Origin: Cunninghamella blakesleeana
Lineage: Eukaryota; Mucoromycota; Mucoromycetes; Mucorales; Cunninghamellaceae
Assembly (NCBI GenBank): GCA_017871115.1
Contig: JAFCIZ010000001.1
Coordinates: forward strand, 3,081,501-3,145,500
Direction of reading: 5' to 3'
Length of the DNA: 64,000 bases
The notes under the pieces were generated by a model. The model saw only the letters and a program-made list of their open reading frames with translations. It searched no databases and had not been told where the DNA came from. The position numbers and the translations under genes were made by a program. Position 1 is the first letter of the stretch. Every line of letters starts with the position of its first letter. Shown one piece after another: positions 24,760-34,729 of this stretch.

Positions 24760-26473
24760 AAAAGTAAAGATAATGATAACAAAAAAGAATAATTAGTTAT
24801 AAAAACGAGCTATTTTTTACTATTACTATTTATTGACTTTTCTTTATCTTATATATTTTTTACCTTGACCCATCGCCAAGACGAATTTGCAATGAAGTTG
24901 TAGGTTGATTAGGATCCACATCGGGAGGAGATAAACCTGAAGATGTATTAGTAGGTGTTCCAGATGGTGTACTTACAGGAGAAGGTGCAGAAGAACCACC
25001 AAGACGATGACCAGCACCTTCAAAAGGTTTTGGAGGTGCTTTAGGAGGAGGAACATAATCTTCATCTTGCCGTCTAGCAACTCTAACATCTACTGGTTGG
25101 CCATGTTGTACGTTTAATAAAGATAATGGTGCACGGCTATTAATATAAAAAATAAAAAATAAAAAATGGATCAATATAACAGCACTTAATATATTATTCT
25201 TTTATTCTTTTATTTATTTTATTTTAAAAAAAGAAAAAGAGAAAAAAACATCACTTACCCACTATTAATAGCACTCAACATGGCAGAATTAGCAGGATCA
25301 TCATATCTTAATAAAGGTCCATCATCAACACTAAAACCATTTCTCCAAAATGTTAAATAACGAGTTACCTATATGAATATATATATATATAATTAATAAC
25401 ATAGTAGTATTTATATTTATTTGCTTATTTTATCTTTTAATAAAACTTACAGGAGGAAGTGGCTGGTTGGATGTATCATCGTCATCTGCATTTTCATTTA
25501 CTAAAACGGAAGGCTCTTCTTCACTGCCTAATTTATATCCAGATCCAGTAAAATAGCTTGGTTTTGATTGTGTGCTTGAACCAGAATCCTCAGGAGCTGC
25601 ACCTCCACTAAGAAAAGCAAAATAAGAATAGTAATTATAAATATGATATAAAATATTAAAAACAATAAAATAATAAACAAAGTGATATCATGTATATGGA
25701 TAGATAAATAGATATATATATATATGCATATATTAATAGGCTTACGCGGCAGCTTTCTTTAAAATTTCATCAATAAGGTTATTACTTTTATTACGTTTGC
25801 TTGGGTCTTGTACGAGCATTCCACTAAGTAAACATTAAACATATACATACTTATTATTATCCGTACGTAGACTCAATAACTTCTTTACATATATATCTAC
25901 ACATGCTTTTAAACTTACGATTTTTCACCACCAGCAAAAAAGTTTTGGGGCTCATTATCTGTATCATCTTCTTTGGAGGTCATATCATTTAAAGTACGTA
26001 TATTAGAACTATTACGTATATATATGCATAATGAAGTATTATTATTATTAGTATTATTAGATTGATTAATTGATATAAATATAATATAAACATATTACAT
26101 TTTTTTGATCAAACTTACGATTTACGTGTAGCTGGCTTTTTACCAGGAGCAGGTTGATTTACTGGTAAAGTGGAAACAGTTGGTAAAGTAGGTGTGGAAG
26201 TAGTAGGAATATCGCCAGATTCTGACACAGCATCTGATTCATTCATATTTTCATAATATTGAGCAATAGCCATCTAAAATATAGACAATTAATAAAAACA
26301 ACATTTATTAAAAAACACAAGAATAACATTCATATATATTTTTACTTATTAATAATATTTATGTTATTTACTTCAAAATCCCAGTTGGCTAATTCTAAAT
26401 AAAAGCGTGCCTTATCATTTGCAATACCTGTCATTTCGGAAAATTGCCGAATTTGATTTTCATTATCAGACAT
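24429..26473 (-). CDS. SHP1: Shp1/p47 (NSFL1C), UBA-SEP-UBX adaptor of Cdc48/p97
   Basis: About ten exons on the - strand, ATG at 26473, TAA at 24429-24431. The N-terminal UBA-like helices read [35 protein letters not shown]. Then come acidic, Ser/Thr-rich linkers and the SEP domain ([56 protein letters not shown]). A Pro/Ser linker leads to the UBX domain ([52 protein letters not shown]), ending LLNSVVLQRYQ. Known role: brings ubiquitylated or membrane-fusion substrates to Cdc48/p97 in Golgi and ER reassembly and autophagy. The start lies 275 bp from the ATG of the divergent gene at 26749, so the two probably share a promoter. Confidence 0.93.
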
Positions 26474-26748
26474 GATATACTATATATATAATTTATAAAA
26501 GACAAAAGATATTGTGAAAAAAGAGAAAGAGAAGGGGAAAAAATGATAAAAAGATTGAACTTTTTTAATACGCAGAAAAAAAAAAATGAATCGGGTTTTT
26601 AAAAAAAAAAATAGTATAATTTTTACGTGCGGCTTTAATTTTTCCATATCTCCTTTTTATTTCTCTTTTCCTTTCTCTTTTCTTTTTTAAAAAAAACTTG
26701 TATACTTTGTTTGACAATGCAAATTAGTAGTTTAGGTGTTTTGTTTTA

Positions 26749-28488
26749 ATGCCACCAAATAAAGAAAAGTTTGTCTCAAGAACCCCAAGCCCATTAAATA
26801 TACCTAGAGGCGAATCTCCTACAACCCCGCCAAAAGCACCCATCGCCGATAGAATAAAAACCATCAGGTAGATATATTATAAAACTAGTTTTATACTAAT
26901 GATAATAATAATTAATAATATATTTTTTTATTGAACATTTACATAGATTACCTGGGGACATGTAAGCAAATATAATATATATATATATATATATACTTGA
27001 ACCTTTTTTTTCTTACTTTCTCTTTTTTGTTTTCTTCTGTAAATAAAACTTCTCACACATACTATTTTTATTTATTTATGCATTTTTTGTAGGAAAGTAA
27101 CCAGTTTTAATGAAGTAATTATTTATAGCCATATATATATGCGTGTATGTGTGTGTGCGATATTATACAATACTAATAACACGTATCCTCCTTTTTTTTT
27201 TATTATTATTAGCGATTAAGAGCAGCTTCATCACAATACCAATATATAAAACCTTCAACTATTGATGAACAAATTCTAAACAAACCATCCTCGTCTATTT
27301 CAGCTATTAATGCTCCTTTATCACTAGAAATATCATCATCTTCAATTCAACAAACCACAGGTTACGTATATTATGATAATAATAAAAAAGATAGTTCTAC
27401 TGAAAGTAATACAGAAGAATCGAATAGTTCTTGTACAAATCAAGATTTAAACCAACAACAGTCAAGGATTACTTTGGATATATTTGCTGAAACCGACCAT
27501 TCAAGTGTATCTTCCTCATCTTCCTCATCATCTTCATCATCATCACCATTAATTCATTCTACAAAACAATCTTCAAACTGTTCCGCCAAAATACCTCATA
27601 TAATTGAATCACCAAATCAACACTTATCTCCTATTTCTACTACGTCTTCATTATCGCCAACAAATATCCCAGCTGATAAAATAAATGATATTATACCAGA
27701 AAGTTCAATTAAATACAATATATCACCCTCAGACATGTCATTAAGATCTAAACACCAATATACTCATCGTGCTAGAATAAAAAAAGAATCTGGAAAGAAA
27801 TGTATGTTGTAATATTATTTCTATTTTGAAAAATAATATATATAATAAAAAAAAGAAAAATGGTCATAACAATACTAAAAAAAAGAATAAAGCAGTAAAA
27901 GATTCATTTATTCATATTATTTTATTATCCATCTTATTTTAAATTATAGCCCATACCGTCAGATTATCACCTTCTCATCGATATAAAGGTAAGCGTAGAA
28001 TGGCTCGTCGGTTTTCTATTATTAAAAGTACATCATCTGTTGGGTCAACGGATACAAGTGAAGATGAAGTGGGATCGGATATAGAAGAAAGAATAGCATG
28101 GATAAATCGTTTGCGGCCACGAAATTATAATAAAGTAACACCAATTAATAACAATAATAATATGAATAAAAATAAGAACTGTATCATGGCTTCGCCAAGG
28201 ACAAATACACATGGACACCGATATAAGGATTCAGGTGCTTGTAATAATAATAATAAAAACAGTAATAATAATGATAATGATAATAATGGTAGAGGAAAAG
28301 AAATAAAACGAACAGAGCAGCAACAGCGCCGTCACCGGCAACGGATTATATCTCGTTCACCATCATTAAAACCTATCACTCGGTCATCATCGTCACCTTC
28401 ATCGACTTGCCATAAAAAAGAGTCATCCACATCCCTTATCAGGCGCTCTACTAGAAAAAAAAATCAGAAAAATTTACTAAATAGATAA
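26749..28488 (+). CDS. Unrecognised Ser/Asn-rich protein with two consecutive micro-exons
   Basis: Five exons: 26749-26867, 26947-26961 (15 nt), 27093-27114 (22 nt), 27213-27801 and 27950-28488. Phases agree at each join and give 427 residues. The N-terminus MPPNKEKFVSRTPSPLNIPR continues with several Thr/Ser-Pro sites (ESPTTPPKAP), typical of CDK or MAPK targets. The micro-exons encode the compact segment RLPGDMKVTSFNE, flanked by IADRIKTI and RLRAASSQYQY. The rest is low-complexity Ser, Asn and acidic sequence. It ends in a basic segment (RRHRQRIISRSPSLKPITRS...STRKKNQKNLLNR), suggesting a nuclear or cytoskeletal regulatory protein. No domain was recognised. The short conserved-looking N-terminus is the part to search with. 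Confidence 0.7.
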
Positions 28489-29137
28489 AATTATGTAAAC
28501 TCGATATTTCATATAACATATATTGTAATTATTATTATTTTGATTTAAATAAAAACATTTGTTTCATACTTTTTATCTTTTTTTATTTTAACAAAATAAA
28601 ATTAAAATTAAATCTGATAAATAATAAATGATAATATCGAACTACTTTTTAAATAAATATTCATTCATTAAATATAAATATGGATTTGATCCTCTTTCAA
28701 TAGCAATCGAATCAACTCGTTTTTTATATCATTTAATATATTAATATTTTGCCAATATTATTTTATTTACTTTGATTGTATTTAAATATCTATCAATAAT
28801 GAAATTTTAAGTATGGTGTATCTAATTATCAAAATTTTCTTACCATTTTTAGAAAAAAAAAACTACGACACTCTATTAATATAATAAAAAAACAATAGAC
28901 CTGGAGGGTCGGTATTTTAAATTGAAAAATGGTACCTAAATTTTAAAAAAAATTAGTTATCATAGATACTTAATGAAATAAAAATTGAACAAACTTCATT
29001 CACTTATTTATTTATTTATATACTTTTAAAAAGAAGACTATTACATTAATTTTTAGGTGTTTATTCGTAATATTGTAGTTTAACAAAGAGTAATAAAAAC
29101 TAATATCTATATATAGTCCTGGGCGATTTCAATTACA
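28489..29137. other. Intergenic; right end is the conserved 5' flank of tRNA-Asp
   Basis: Mostly AT-rich filler. From about 29060 to 29137 the sequence is similar to the 78 bp upstream of the second tRNA-Asp gene (46510-46585), including TCTATATATA and GGGCGATTTC. This shows it was once contiguous with the tRNA now 2.5 kb to the right. Confidence 0.7.
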
Positions 29138-29381
29138 TGTTACGTGTGGTGCTTCGACTTGAATTGGCTAGGTTCAAGTACTTGTAAAAGTAAAGAAGTT
29201 CCCAAAAAAATATGTTCAACAATAAATTTATGTTTTCGTTTTTGAATAAGATGTGTTTTATTTAAAAATAAATTATTTAAGATATTTATACTAGATTATA
29301 AGATCTCCGTTTTAAAATAAACATAAGAAGATAAACAGGAATAAGACGCTGTGGCTATACAGACGACCACTTACCATATCA
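29138..29381 (-). repeat. 3' LTR of element A
   Basis: A 244-bp terminal repeat, TG...CA, matching 31409-31652 throughout by eye. Preceded by TACA, the target duplication. Confidence 0.93.
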
Positions 29382-29398
29382 TTTCCCCCCCCCCCACT
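29382..29398 (-). other. Polypurine tract of element A
   Basis: On the + strand TTT followed by a run of C directly abuts the left LTR; on the element strand this is a G-run then AAA. This is the primer for plus-strand DNA synthesis and fixes the orientation of element A. Confidence 0.8.
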
Positions 29399-29492
29399 TA
29401 AATTAAACTTACCAAGTTTAACAACAATATAATATAAAACAAAAATTTAATTTCCCAAGTTTTTGCTTAAATCAAAAAAATTTAAGTTCCGA

Positions 29493-30851
29493 CTAATACA
29501 AATACCTTTGTTTTTTTTTTTTTTTTTTTTTTTTTTTGCAATAAATCCTTTTTTTAATTCTTTTTTGTTCGCCAATCAGTCTCTTTTTACTAACATTAGA
29601 AGTGATGCAACCCAATTTGATAACAACTTCATACAGTACACTGTTATTCATTCTTATTCGTACCTTACTGTCATTCAACGGCTCTTGATTAATCGTTATT
29701 TTTGATTCTTCGTCAACGTAATTCCCACACAAGTTAACAACTTTAACGGTTTTCGTATTTTTACTTTCCTTCAGTGTAGTTATATTTTTAATATCAACAG
29801 CATCGTTCTTGTCAGTTACAGACCCAATATCTTCAGATTCATATCCTTCATCAGTAGTATAATTACCGTCACCATATTCTTTATTATAATCATCAATTTG
29901 TTTGAGTGGTACTTTACCTTCAGTAATTAACTCTTTGTCTTGATTACATGTTATAATTCCACAAAACTCATACAATTCAACTTTTTCTTTACCAACTATC
30001 TCATTACCAGTATCCTTCAATATATCAGCATTTTCTTCTAATTCGTTAACAGTATTTTTCATTCCATTTATAATATCAGGATTAACATTATTCGTATTGG
30101 ATTTATCTTGGTAGACACCACTACTAACTTCTATATCAGTAACATTCATAATAGTTTCGTCGACTTCATCTTTTAAATTGTTAATTCTATCGTCAGGATC
30201 ATTATTATTATCATAGATTGTTTGGTTAACTGCTAATTCACATACAACATCAACGTGTTCTTTACTTTTAATATTGTTATAAAAAATAGGATAACTTGAT
30301 TTTTTATATAATCCAGAAACCATAGCATCAGCACGATTATACTTGATTAATAAATACTCTTCTTGTTTAGCAACTTCAAAAACAGCTTCATAGGATATTC
30401 TTTTTTTTAAAATGGATTCTGCAGCATACGCCAGACATGGATTTAACGATTTTAATACATACCTTAATTTAGTAAATTCATCCTCAATATTTAATTTAAA
30501 AAGCAAATCGGTTAATAACAATTGTAGTTCACTGACAGACATATTCCCTTGTACTAATTCATTTAATTCTTGCCATAATATACATTTATAATTATAGCCC
30601 ATAAAGACATCACCAAACTTAACCTTAAAATCATACCAGTCGACGATACACCTTTCGTTACACATCCACCAAGATAACGCGTCACCTTTCAAAAACGTAC
30701 TTGTAATCATTAATTTTTCTTCATCTTTTTCCATACATATAGCTTTAAAATAATTTTCGATTGAACGTAACCAATAGAAAACATCGTCACCACGAATTTG
30801 ACCATAGAAGAAATCAGGTTTATCGATAAAGTCAAGTATATTAAACTTCAT
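29493..30851 (-). CDS. Gag-like protein of element A
   Basis: A single 452-residue ORF. The first 180 residues match the Retrotrans_gag pattern: FYGQIRGDDVFYWLRSIENY, FLKGDALSWWMCNER, W-x2-F-x3-F and a run of helices ending EVAKQEEYLL. No CCHC knuckle is seen. The middle is acidic and poorly structured. Near the C-terminus VLYEVVIKLGCITSNVSKKR looks like a retropepsin core in which the catalytic Asp position is Lys, so a protease remnant is possible but unproven. The ORF ends in a poly-Lys tail read from a long A-run (about 29508-29537), a place where the true end could be frameshifted. Confidence 0.8.
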   Translation of the reverse strand: MKFNILDFIDKPDFFYGQIRGDDVFYWLRSIENYFKAICMEKDEEKLMITSTFLKGDALSWWMCNERCIVDWYDFKVKFGDVFMGYNYKCILWQELNELVQGNMSVSELQLLLTDLLFKLNIEDEFTKLRYVLKSLNPCLAYAAESILKKRISYEAVFEVAKQEEYLLIKYNRADAMVSGLYKKSSYPIFYNNIKSKEHVDVVCELAVNQTIYDNNNDPDDRINNLKDEVDETIMNVTDIEVSSGVYQDKSNTNNVNPDIINGMKNTVNELEENADILKDTGNEIVGKEKVELYEFCGIITCNQDKELITEGKVPLKQIDDYNKEYGDGNYTTDEGYESEDIGSVTDKNDAVDIKNITTLKESKNTKTVKVVNLCGNYVDEESKITINQEPLNDSKVRIRMNNSVLYEVVIKLGCITSNVSKKRLIGEQKRIKKRIYCKKKKKKKKKQRYLY

Positions 30852-31387
30852 AATAATAATAAATAAGATTCAAAGGTAAAAATAAAATAAATATATAGGA
30901 ACGGAACGGAGTTTATATTTTTCTTTCCAAGCAGAAAAAATAGATATAATGTTTAGTATAGTAGGACCAATAAAATAAAAAAATCAACAACACACACTAA
31001 AATTAAATGATGAGGGTACTTGAATAAAGGTAAAAATAATAAAATAAAATAATAAAAATAAAATAATAAAATAAGCAAAATAAAACTTAAAAAAAAATAT
31101 AAAATATAAAATCAAAATATTCCAAATAAAACAATCAAAAATATCAAAATAAATAAAAATAAAATATAAAACTAATCAACTAAAATAAGAGTATACAATT
31201 CAAAACACTATAACTGATTAAAATAAATAATCAAAACCAAAATATTCGAAAATAAGTAATAAAAAAAATATAAAATAAAGTAAATAAGTCAATACAAAAT
31301 AAACAAAATAAATAAAATAAAATAGCACGCCACGTCAAAGATATATTTTTGAACAAGTAGTTGACAATATGAATATCATCAACCACA

Positions 31388-31405
31388 TGCCCAGGTTCTC
31401 CACCA
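31388..31405 (-). other. Primer-binding site of element A
   Basis: On the element strand TGGTGGAGAACCTGGGCA begins three bases inside the 5' LTR. Its complement TGCCCAGGTTCTCCACCA looks like a tRNA 3' end including CCA. Which tRNA cannot be told from this window; it differs from the site of elements B and C. Confidence 0.7.
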
Positions 31406-31408
31406 AAA

Positions 31409-31652
31409 TGTTACGTGTGGTGCTTCGACTTGAATTGGCTAGGTTCAAGTACTTGTAAAAGTAAAGAAGTTCCCAAAAAAATATGTTCAACAATAAATTT
31501 ATGTTTTCGTTTTTGAATAAGATGTGTTTTATTTAAAAATAAATTATTTAAGATATTTATACTAGATTATAAGATCTCCGTTTTAAAATAAACATAAGAA
31601 GATAAACAGGAATAAGACGCTGTGGCTATACAGACGACCACTTACCATATCA
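31409..31652 (-). repeat. 5' LTR of element A
   Basis: A 244-bp terminal repeat identical by eye to 29138-29381; followed by the target duplication TACA (31653-31656). Confidence 0.93.
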
Positions 31653-31673
31653 TACAAGAAGCAGAAATGCGAA

Positions 31674-31745
31674 TCTCAGATAGTATAGTGGTAAGTATCC
31701 CCGCCTGTCACGCGGGAGACCGGGGTTCAATTCCCCGTCTGAGAG
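31674..31745 (+). tRNA. tRNA-Asp (GTC), copy 1
   Basis: 72 nt, no intron. Acceptor stem TCTCAGA pairs with TCTGAGA, anticodon stem CCCGC/GCGGG carries loop CTGTCAC with anticodon GTC, T-arm CGGGG-TTCAATT-CCCCG is perfect, discriminator G. A T-run follows (TTTCTTTTTTA), the Pol III terminator. The same gene with the same 3' flank recurs at 46596. Apparent protein frames across it are artefacts. Confidence 0.97.
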
Positions 31746-31800
31746 TTTCTTTTTTATTTTTAATAAACTTTTCTACCGGTGCCCATAAGATAATCAGTGT

Positions 31801-31899
31801 TGTGTTGTGGATTTATTCAGTTGTTTAAAAAGTGGAATTGTCTTTGTTGTGTTGTGGATTTATTCAGTTGTTTAAAAAGTGGAATTGTCTTTGTTGTGG
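31801..31899. repeat. 47-bp direct tandem duplication of an LTR start
   Basis: The segment TGTTGTGGATTTATTCAG and what follows is repeated with a 47-bp period. It resembles the first bases of LTR families B and E and lies about 55 bp downstream of the tRNA-Asp gene. Confidence 0.75.
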
Positions 31900-31901
31900 T
31901 G

Positions 31902-32050
31902 TGTTGTGTGTGTTTTTGGTAAGAGTTATTTTTGTTAAAATAAAATAAGAGAGTTTGTATTTATATTAATTATAAATAAGATAATTCCAGTGAGCACCAG
32001 TTCTTGTTTTACAAGTAGAACGACTTAATATAATGTAAAAGTAAAAAGGT
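31902..32050. repeat. Left part of an older LTR (family D), split by element B
   Basis: Starts TGTTGTGTGTGTTTTTGG and runs to AAAAAGGT, where element B begins. The continuation resumes at 40226 with AGGTAAAAAG. The same LTR, differently interrupted, is at 40878-42200. It contains GTTCTTG...CAAG..GAAC, the LTR hairpin. Confidence 0.8.
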
Positions 32051-32753
32051 TGTTGTGTAAATTTTGGGTTGTTTGAAAAGTAGAATTTCCTTTTATAGTT
32101 TTGGAAAGTAGATAGTTTTGTAGTTTAGTTTAGTCGTCAGTGAGCACCAGTATCTTGTTTTATAAGTAGATACAACTTAGTTTAGATTGATAGTTTAAAA
32201 TAAAAATAAAATAATAAAATAAAATAAAATAAATTATATAATTGGATAAAGATCAACAATTATATAGACAAAATAATAAAATTAAAATAAAATAAATATA
32301 ATATCGGATAAAGATCAACGATTATTATAATAATATAATATAAAATAATATTGGATAGTAATCAACAATATTAATATAAAGTAAATATAATCTTTAGCTA
32401 AAAAGATGAGTTAAGAGAATTTAATATATATAAATCTTTATTTCAAATTAACTGATTTTTCAAAAATAAAATAAAATCTCGCTCCTTTATATATAAAAAT
32501 GATCTGAATTCAAACCCAGATTGGTAGGTAAGTTATAAAGACCATTATAACAAGGAGGAGTATAAATTGATAAAGTTATAAAAGATAAAATAAATAAATA
32601 TATATAAAATTATGAAATACTATTGGATAAAATATAAAGTTAATATATATATATATGCATATATTTATATATGCAAAAACACTTGTTTAAAAATATATTT
32701 AAAAATTATTTTTAGGATTATTTAGGTATGATAAGTTCAACCATACCATAACA
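32051..32753 (-). repeat. 3' LTR of element B
   Basis: 703 bp, starts TGTTGTGTAAATTTTGGG and ends CATACCATAACA; matches 39523-40225. Contains the CAGTGAGCACCAG motif and the GTATC...GATAC hairpin. The stop codon of ORF4 (32699) lies 55 bp inside it. Confidence 0.93.
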
Positions 32754-33247
32754 TCCCTCCACCACGATTTAGATGACGCCGCATCTTTTTCATGCGTCCA
32801 GGTATCTAAATTTATTATCCTTTTGATCATAACCTGGTCGAGTTCATCATAAGAACCACTTTTAAATAGCTTCTTCAGTGTTTCTCTTCTTGCCCTAACA
32901 TACTTATGGTAGCCTATTTTGTTTGGGTGAGCGCAACTTTGATGTATGTATTCCAAGGTTTGTGGAATAATAAAATTATCTACCAAATTTTCCTTTTCCC
33001 ATCTTGCTTTTAATTCAGTAACCAAAATATCGAGTAGATTTTTATAGTTTTCCTGAATTTGAAACTTGATCCATTCACTAGTAGATATATCCGTGTTTAA
33101 CCAATATAGAAGTTCAGGAGTTAAAAAATTTAAGTCAATAGGTTCGGTTATAGGTACCAATTCATCGAGTATGTTGTCAACTTCATGGGAATCAACAAGA
33201 TCTTCTTGAGAGAGTAGTTTGTTTGTTTGGTTATCTTGTGGAGTCAT
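32699..33247 (-). CDS. ORF4 of element B, unknown protein after integrase
   Basis: 182 residues from ATG at 33247 (MTPQDNQTNKLLSQEDLVDS). Upstream in-frame codons are a Lys/Tyr-rich read of A-runs and are not counted. The N-terminal half is acidic and the C-terminal half basic and helical, with IPQTLEYIHQSC, YVRARRETLKKLFKSGS and RIINLDTWTHEKDAASSKSWW. The last pattern (basic, Asn, Asp, Trp-Thr-x-Glu, then DxA) recurs in ORF4 of element C, so the two are probably homologous despite low identity. The frame runs through the polypurine tract (SWWRD) and 55 bp into the LTR before stopping. No signal peptide or membrane helix, so it is not a classic env. Function unknown. Confidence 0.7.
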   Translation of the reverse strand: MTPQDNQTNKLLSQEDLVDSHEVDNILDELVPITEPIDLNFLTPELLYWLNTDISTSEWIKFQIQENYKNLLDILVTELKARWEKENLVDNFIIPQTLEYIHQSCAHPNKIGYHKYVRARRETLKKLFKSGSYDELDQVMIKRIINLDTWTHEKDAASSKSWWRDVMVWLNLSYLNNPKNNF

Positions 33248-33415
33248 CTTTAATATCGTTAATATTATTATTTTTTTTTTTTTGAATAAAGAAAAATTAT
33301 AATATAATTTTTCCTTATTTATAGTTTTTTTTTTTTTTCGGAATTTTAAATATATATATAAAGTTTTTCTTTTTTTTTTAAATTTTCTTTTTCCCATATA
33401 AAAGAATTTTTTTTT

Positions 33416-34729
33416 TTAAACGATTGTCTTTTTAGCAAAGTCAATCCAAAATACGTCAGGCATCTGCGACAACTTCAATTTATTGCCGTGTATTCTTCTT
33501 AGTTTGGTATTGGTCACGTTGAATTCTTTTATCAAATAAGTACCTTTACCTAAACTTTGATGAACAATATATTTGCCTTTCCAGTTATCTGATATTTTGC
33601 CACCCCAAGAGTTTGATTTTCTTCCAATATACATCATAACAATATCACCAATCCTAAAAGGCGGTTTCCATTCCTTCTTTTCATTATTAATCTTCTTGTC
33701 AATGGCCTTCTTTTGATTCTTTTGGGATTTCTTTATAAATTCTGCAGCGTCTTCTCTTATCTGTTTTAGTGACAATAATTCTTTTGCAGCGCGTACGTGT
33801 AACTGATATTGGAATCTTGCAGAATTTACTTCTATTGGTATATCCATAAATAAATCATAAGGTGTCTTTGCTTCATGCCCGTAAGTTAAATAAAAAGGAG
33901 AATAATTTGTTGATTTTTGTTTGATAGTACGATAGGCAAATAGAACGGATGGTAAATATTGATCCCATACTTGTTTTTCTTTATTGTTTAACTTTTTTAG
34001 AATAGCGCCTAAAGTGGAATTAAACTTTTCTATCAACCCGTTTGCTTGCGAATTCCCAACACTTATAGTTTTATGGTGGATATTGTATTGGAAACAGACT
34101 TTTTTTATTAATTCACCTATAAATGGCTTTCCATTATCTGTAATTATTATGTGTGGCGCACCGTGTCGACAAATAATATCTTCATAAATAAACAATGCTA
34201 TTTCGGCTGCAGTTTGGAATTTTAATGCACGAGCTTCAACCCATTTCGTTAGATAATCAATACCTGCAACTATATATCTATATCCATTTTTAGATGTAGA
34301 AATATGTTTGACATCTAATGCCCATTGGAAGAAAGGTTTGGATGTTGTTGGAATAGGGTGTAATAATTCGTTATGTTTAGCAGGACCTGTAGTTTGATAT
34401 CTACTGCATTTCTTGACGTAATTCTGTACATCTTTTGTCATATTTTCCCAATAATAATGATTTGCAAGTTTGAATAATGTGTTGTGGTAACCCATATGTC
34501 CTCCTAATGGATGTTGATGATGCATGTATAATGCTTCTGACACTTGATCTTTATTCAAAACTTTTCTTATCGTCTGCAGGTTAATATTATATCGGTACAA
34601 TTCGTTGTTGTGTATGATAAATTTGTGGGAATGTTTTTGTAAATAATTTTTTTCTTTATCGGTGATGTTGTCAGGTAATTTTAATGTTGATAAATAATTT
34701 TTTATTAAATCAATTTTGTTTTGTTCCAT
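33416..34729 (-). CDS. Integrase ORF of element B
   Basis: 437 residues from its own ATG (MEQNKIDLIKNYLSTLKLPD). This start aligns residue for residue with the integrase start of element C (MDQQTIDKLREYLTTLKIPE), good evidence for independent initiation. The zinc-binding region is HPLGGHMGYH...KKCSRYQ, where the second Cys of the HHCC motif is Tyr; element C has KKCPRCQ. The DDE core is present: WALDVKH, IITDNGKPF and NSQANGLIEKFNSTL. A C-terminal SH3-like part (NWKGKYIVHQSLGKGTYLIK, LRRIHGNKLK) follows, without a chromodomain. Role: inserts the cDNA. The broken zinc site may disable this copy. Confidence 0.92.
   Translation of the reverse strand: MEQNKIDLIKNYLSTLKLPDNITDKEKNYLQKHSHKFIIHNNELYRYNINLQTIRKVLNKDQVSEALYMHHQHPLGGHMGYHNTLFKLANHYYWENMTKDVQNYVKKCSRYQTTGPAKHNELLHPIPTTSKPFFQWALDVKHISTSKNGYRYIVAGIDYLTKWVEARALKFQTAAEIALFIYEDIICRHGAPHIIITDNGKPFIGELIKKVCFQYNIHHKTISVGNSQANGLIEKFNSTLGAILKKLNNKEKQVWDQYLPSVLFAYRTIKQKSTNYSPFYLTYGHEAKTPYDLFMDIPIEVNSARFQYQLHVRAAKELLSLKQIREDAAEFIKKSQKNQKKAIDKKINNEKKEWKPPFRIGDIVMMYIGRKSNSWGGKISDNWKGKYIVHQSLGKGTYLIKEFNVTNTKLRRIHGNKLKLSQMPDVFWIDFAKKTIV

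Larger units (their letters stand above)
29138..31652 (-). mobile_element. Element A: 2.5-kb non-autonomous LTR retrotransposon, gag only
   Basis: Two 244-bp LTRs (29138-29381 and 31409-31652) look identical and start TG and end CA. The 4-bp target duplication TACA lies at both edges. It is proven by the empty site at the other tRNA-Asp locus (GTTACAAGAAG, about 46574-46584). Transcription runs on the - strand: primer-binding site next to the right LTR, polypurine tract next to the left LTR, one gag-like ORF between. No protease, RT, RNase H or integrase ORF is present, so movement would need enzymes from another element. Identical LTRs indicate recent insertion. It sits 21 bp upstream of the mature 5' end of tRNA-Asp. 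Confidence 0.9.

Noticed and set aside
28840..29137. Further LTR or gene between 28.8 and 29.1 kb
   Set aside because: Only the tRNA-Asp 5' flank can be recognised; no terminal repeat pair or coding frame.
31622..31828. 68-residue ORF, and its twin at 46589-46792, with a shared protein sequence
   Set aside because: Both are translations across the tRNA-Asp gene and its flank; the conservation is that of the tRNA, not of a protein.
33416..34729. Chromodomain at the integrase end (chromovirus)
   Set aside because: The C-terminus ends soon after LRRIHGNKLK with no chromodomain pattern in either element.
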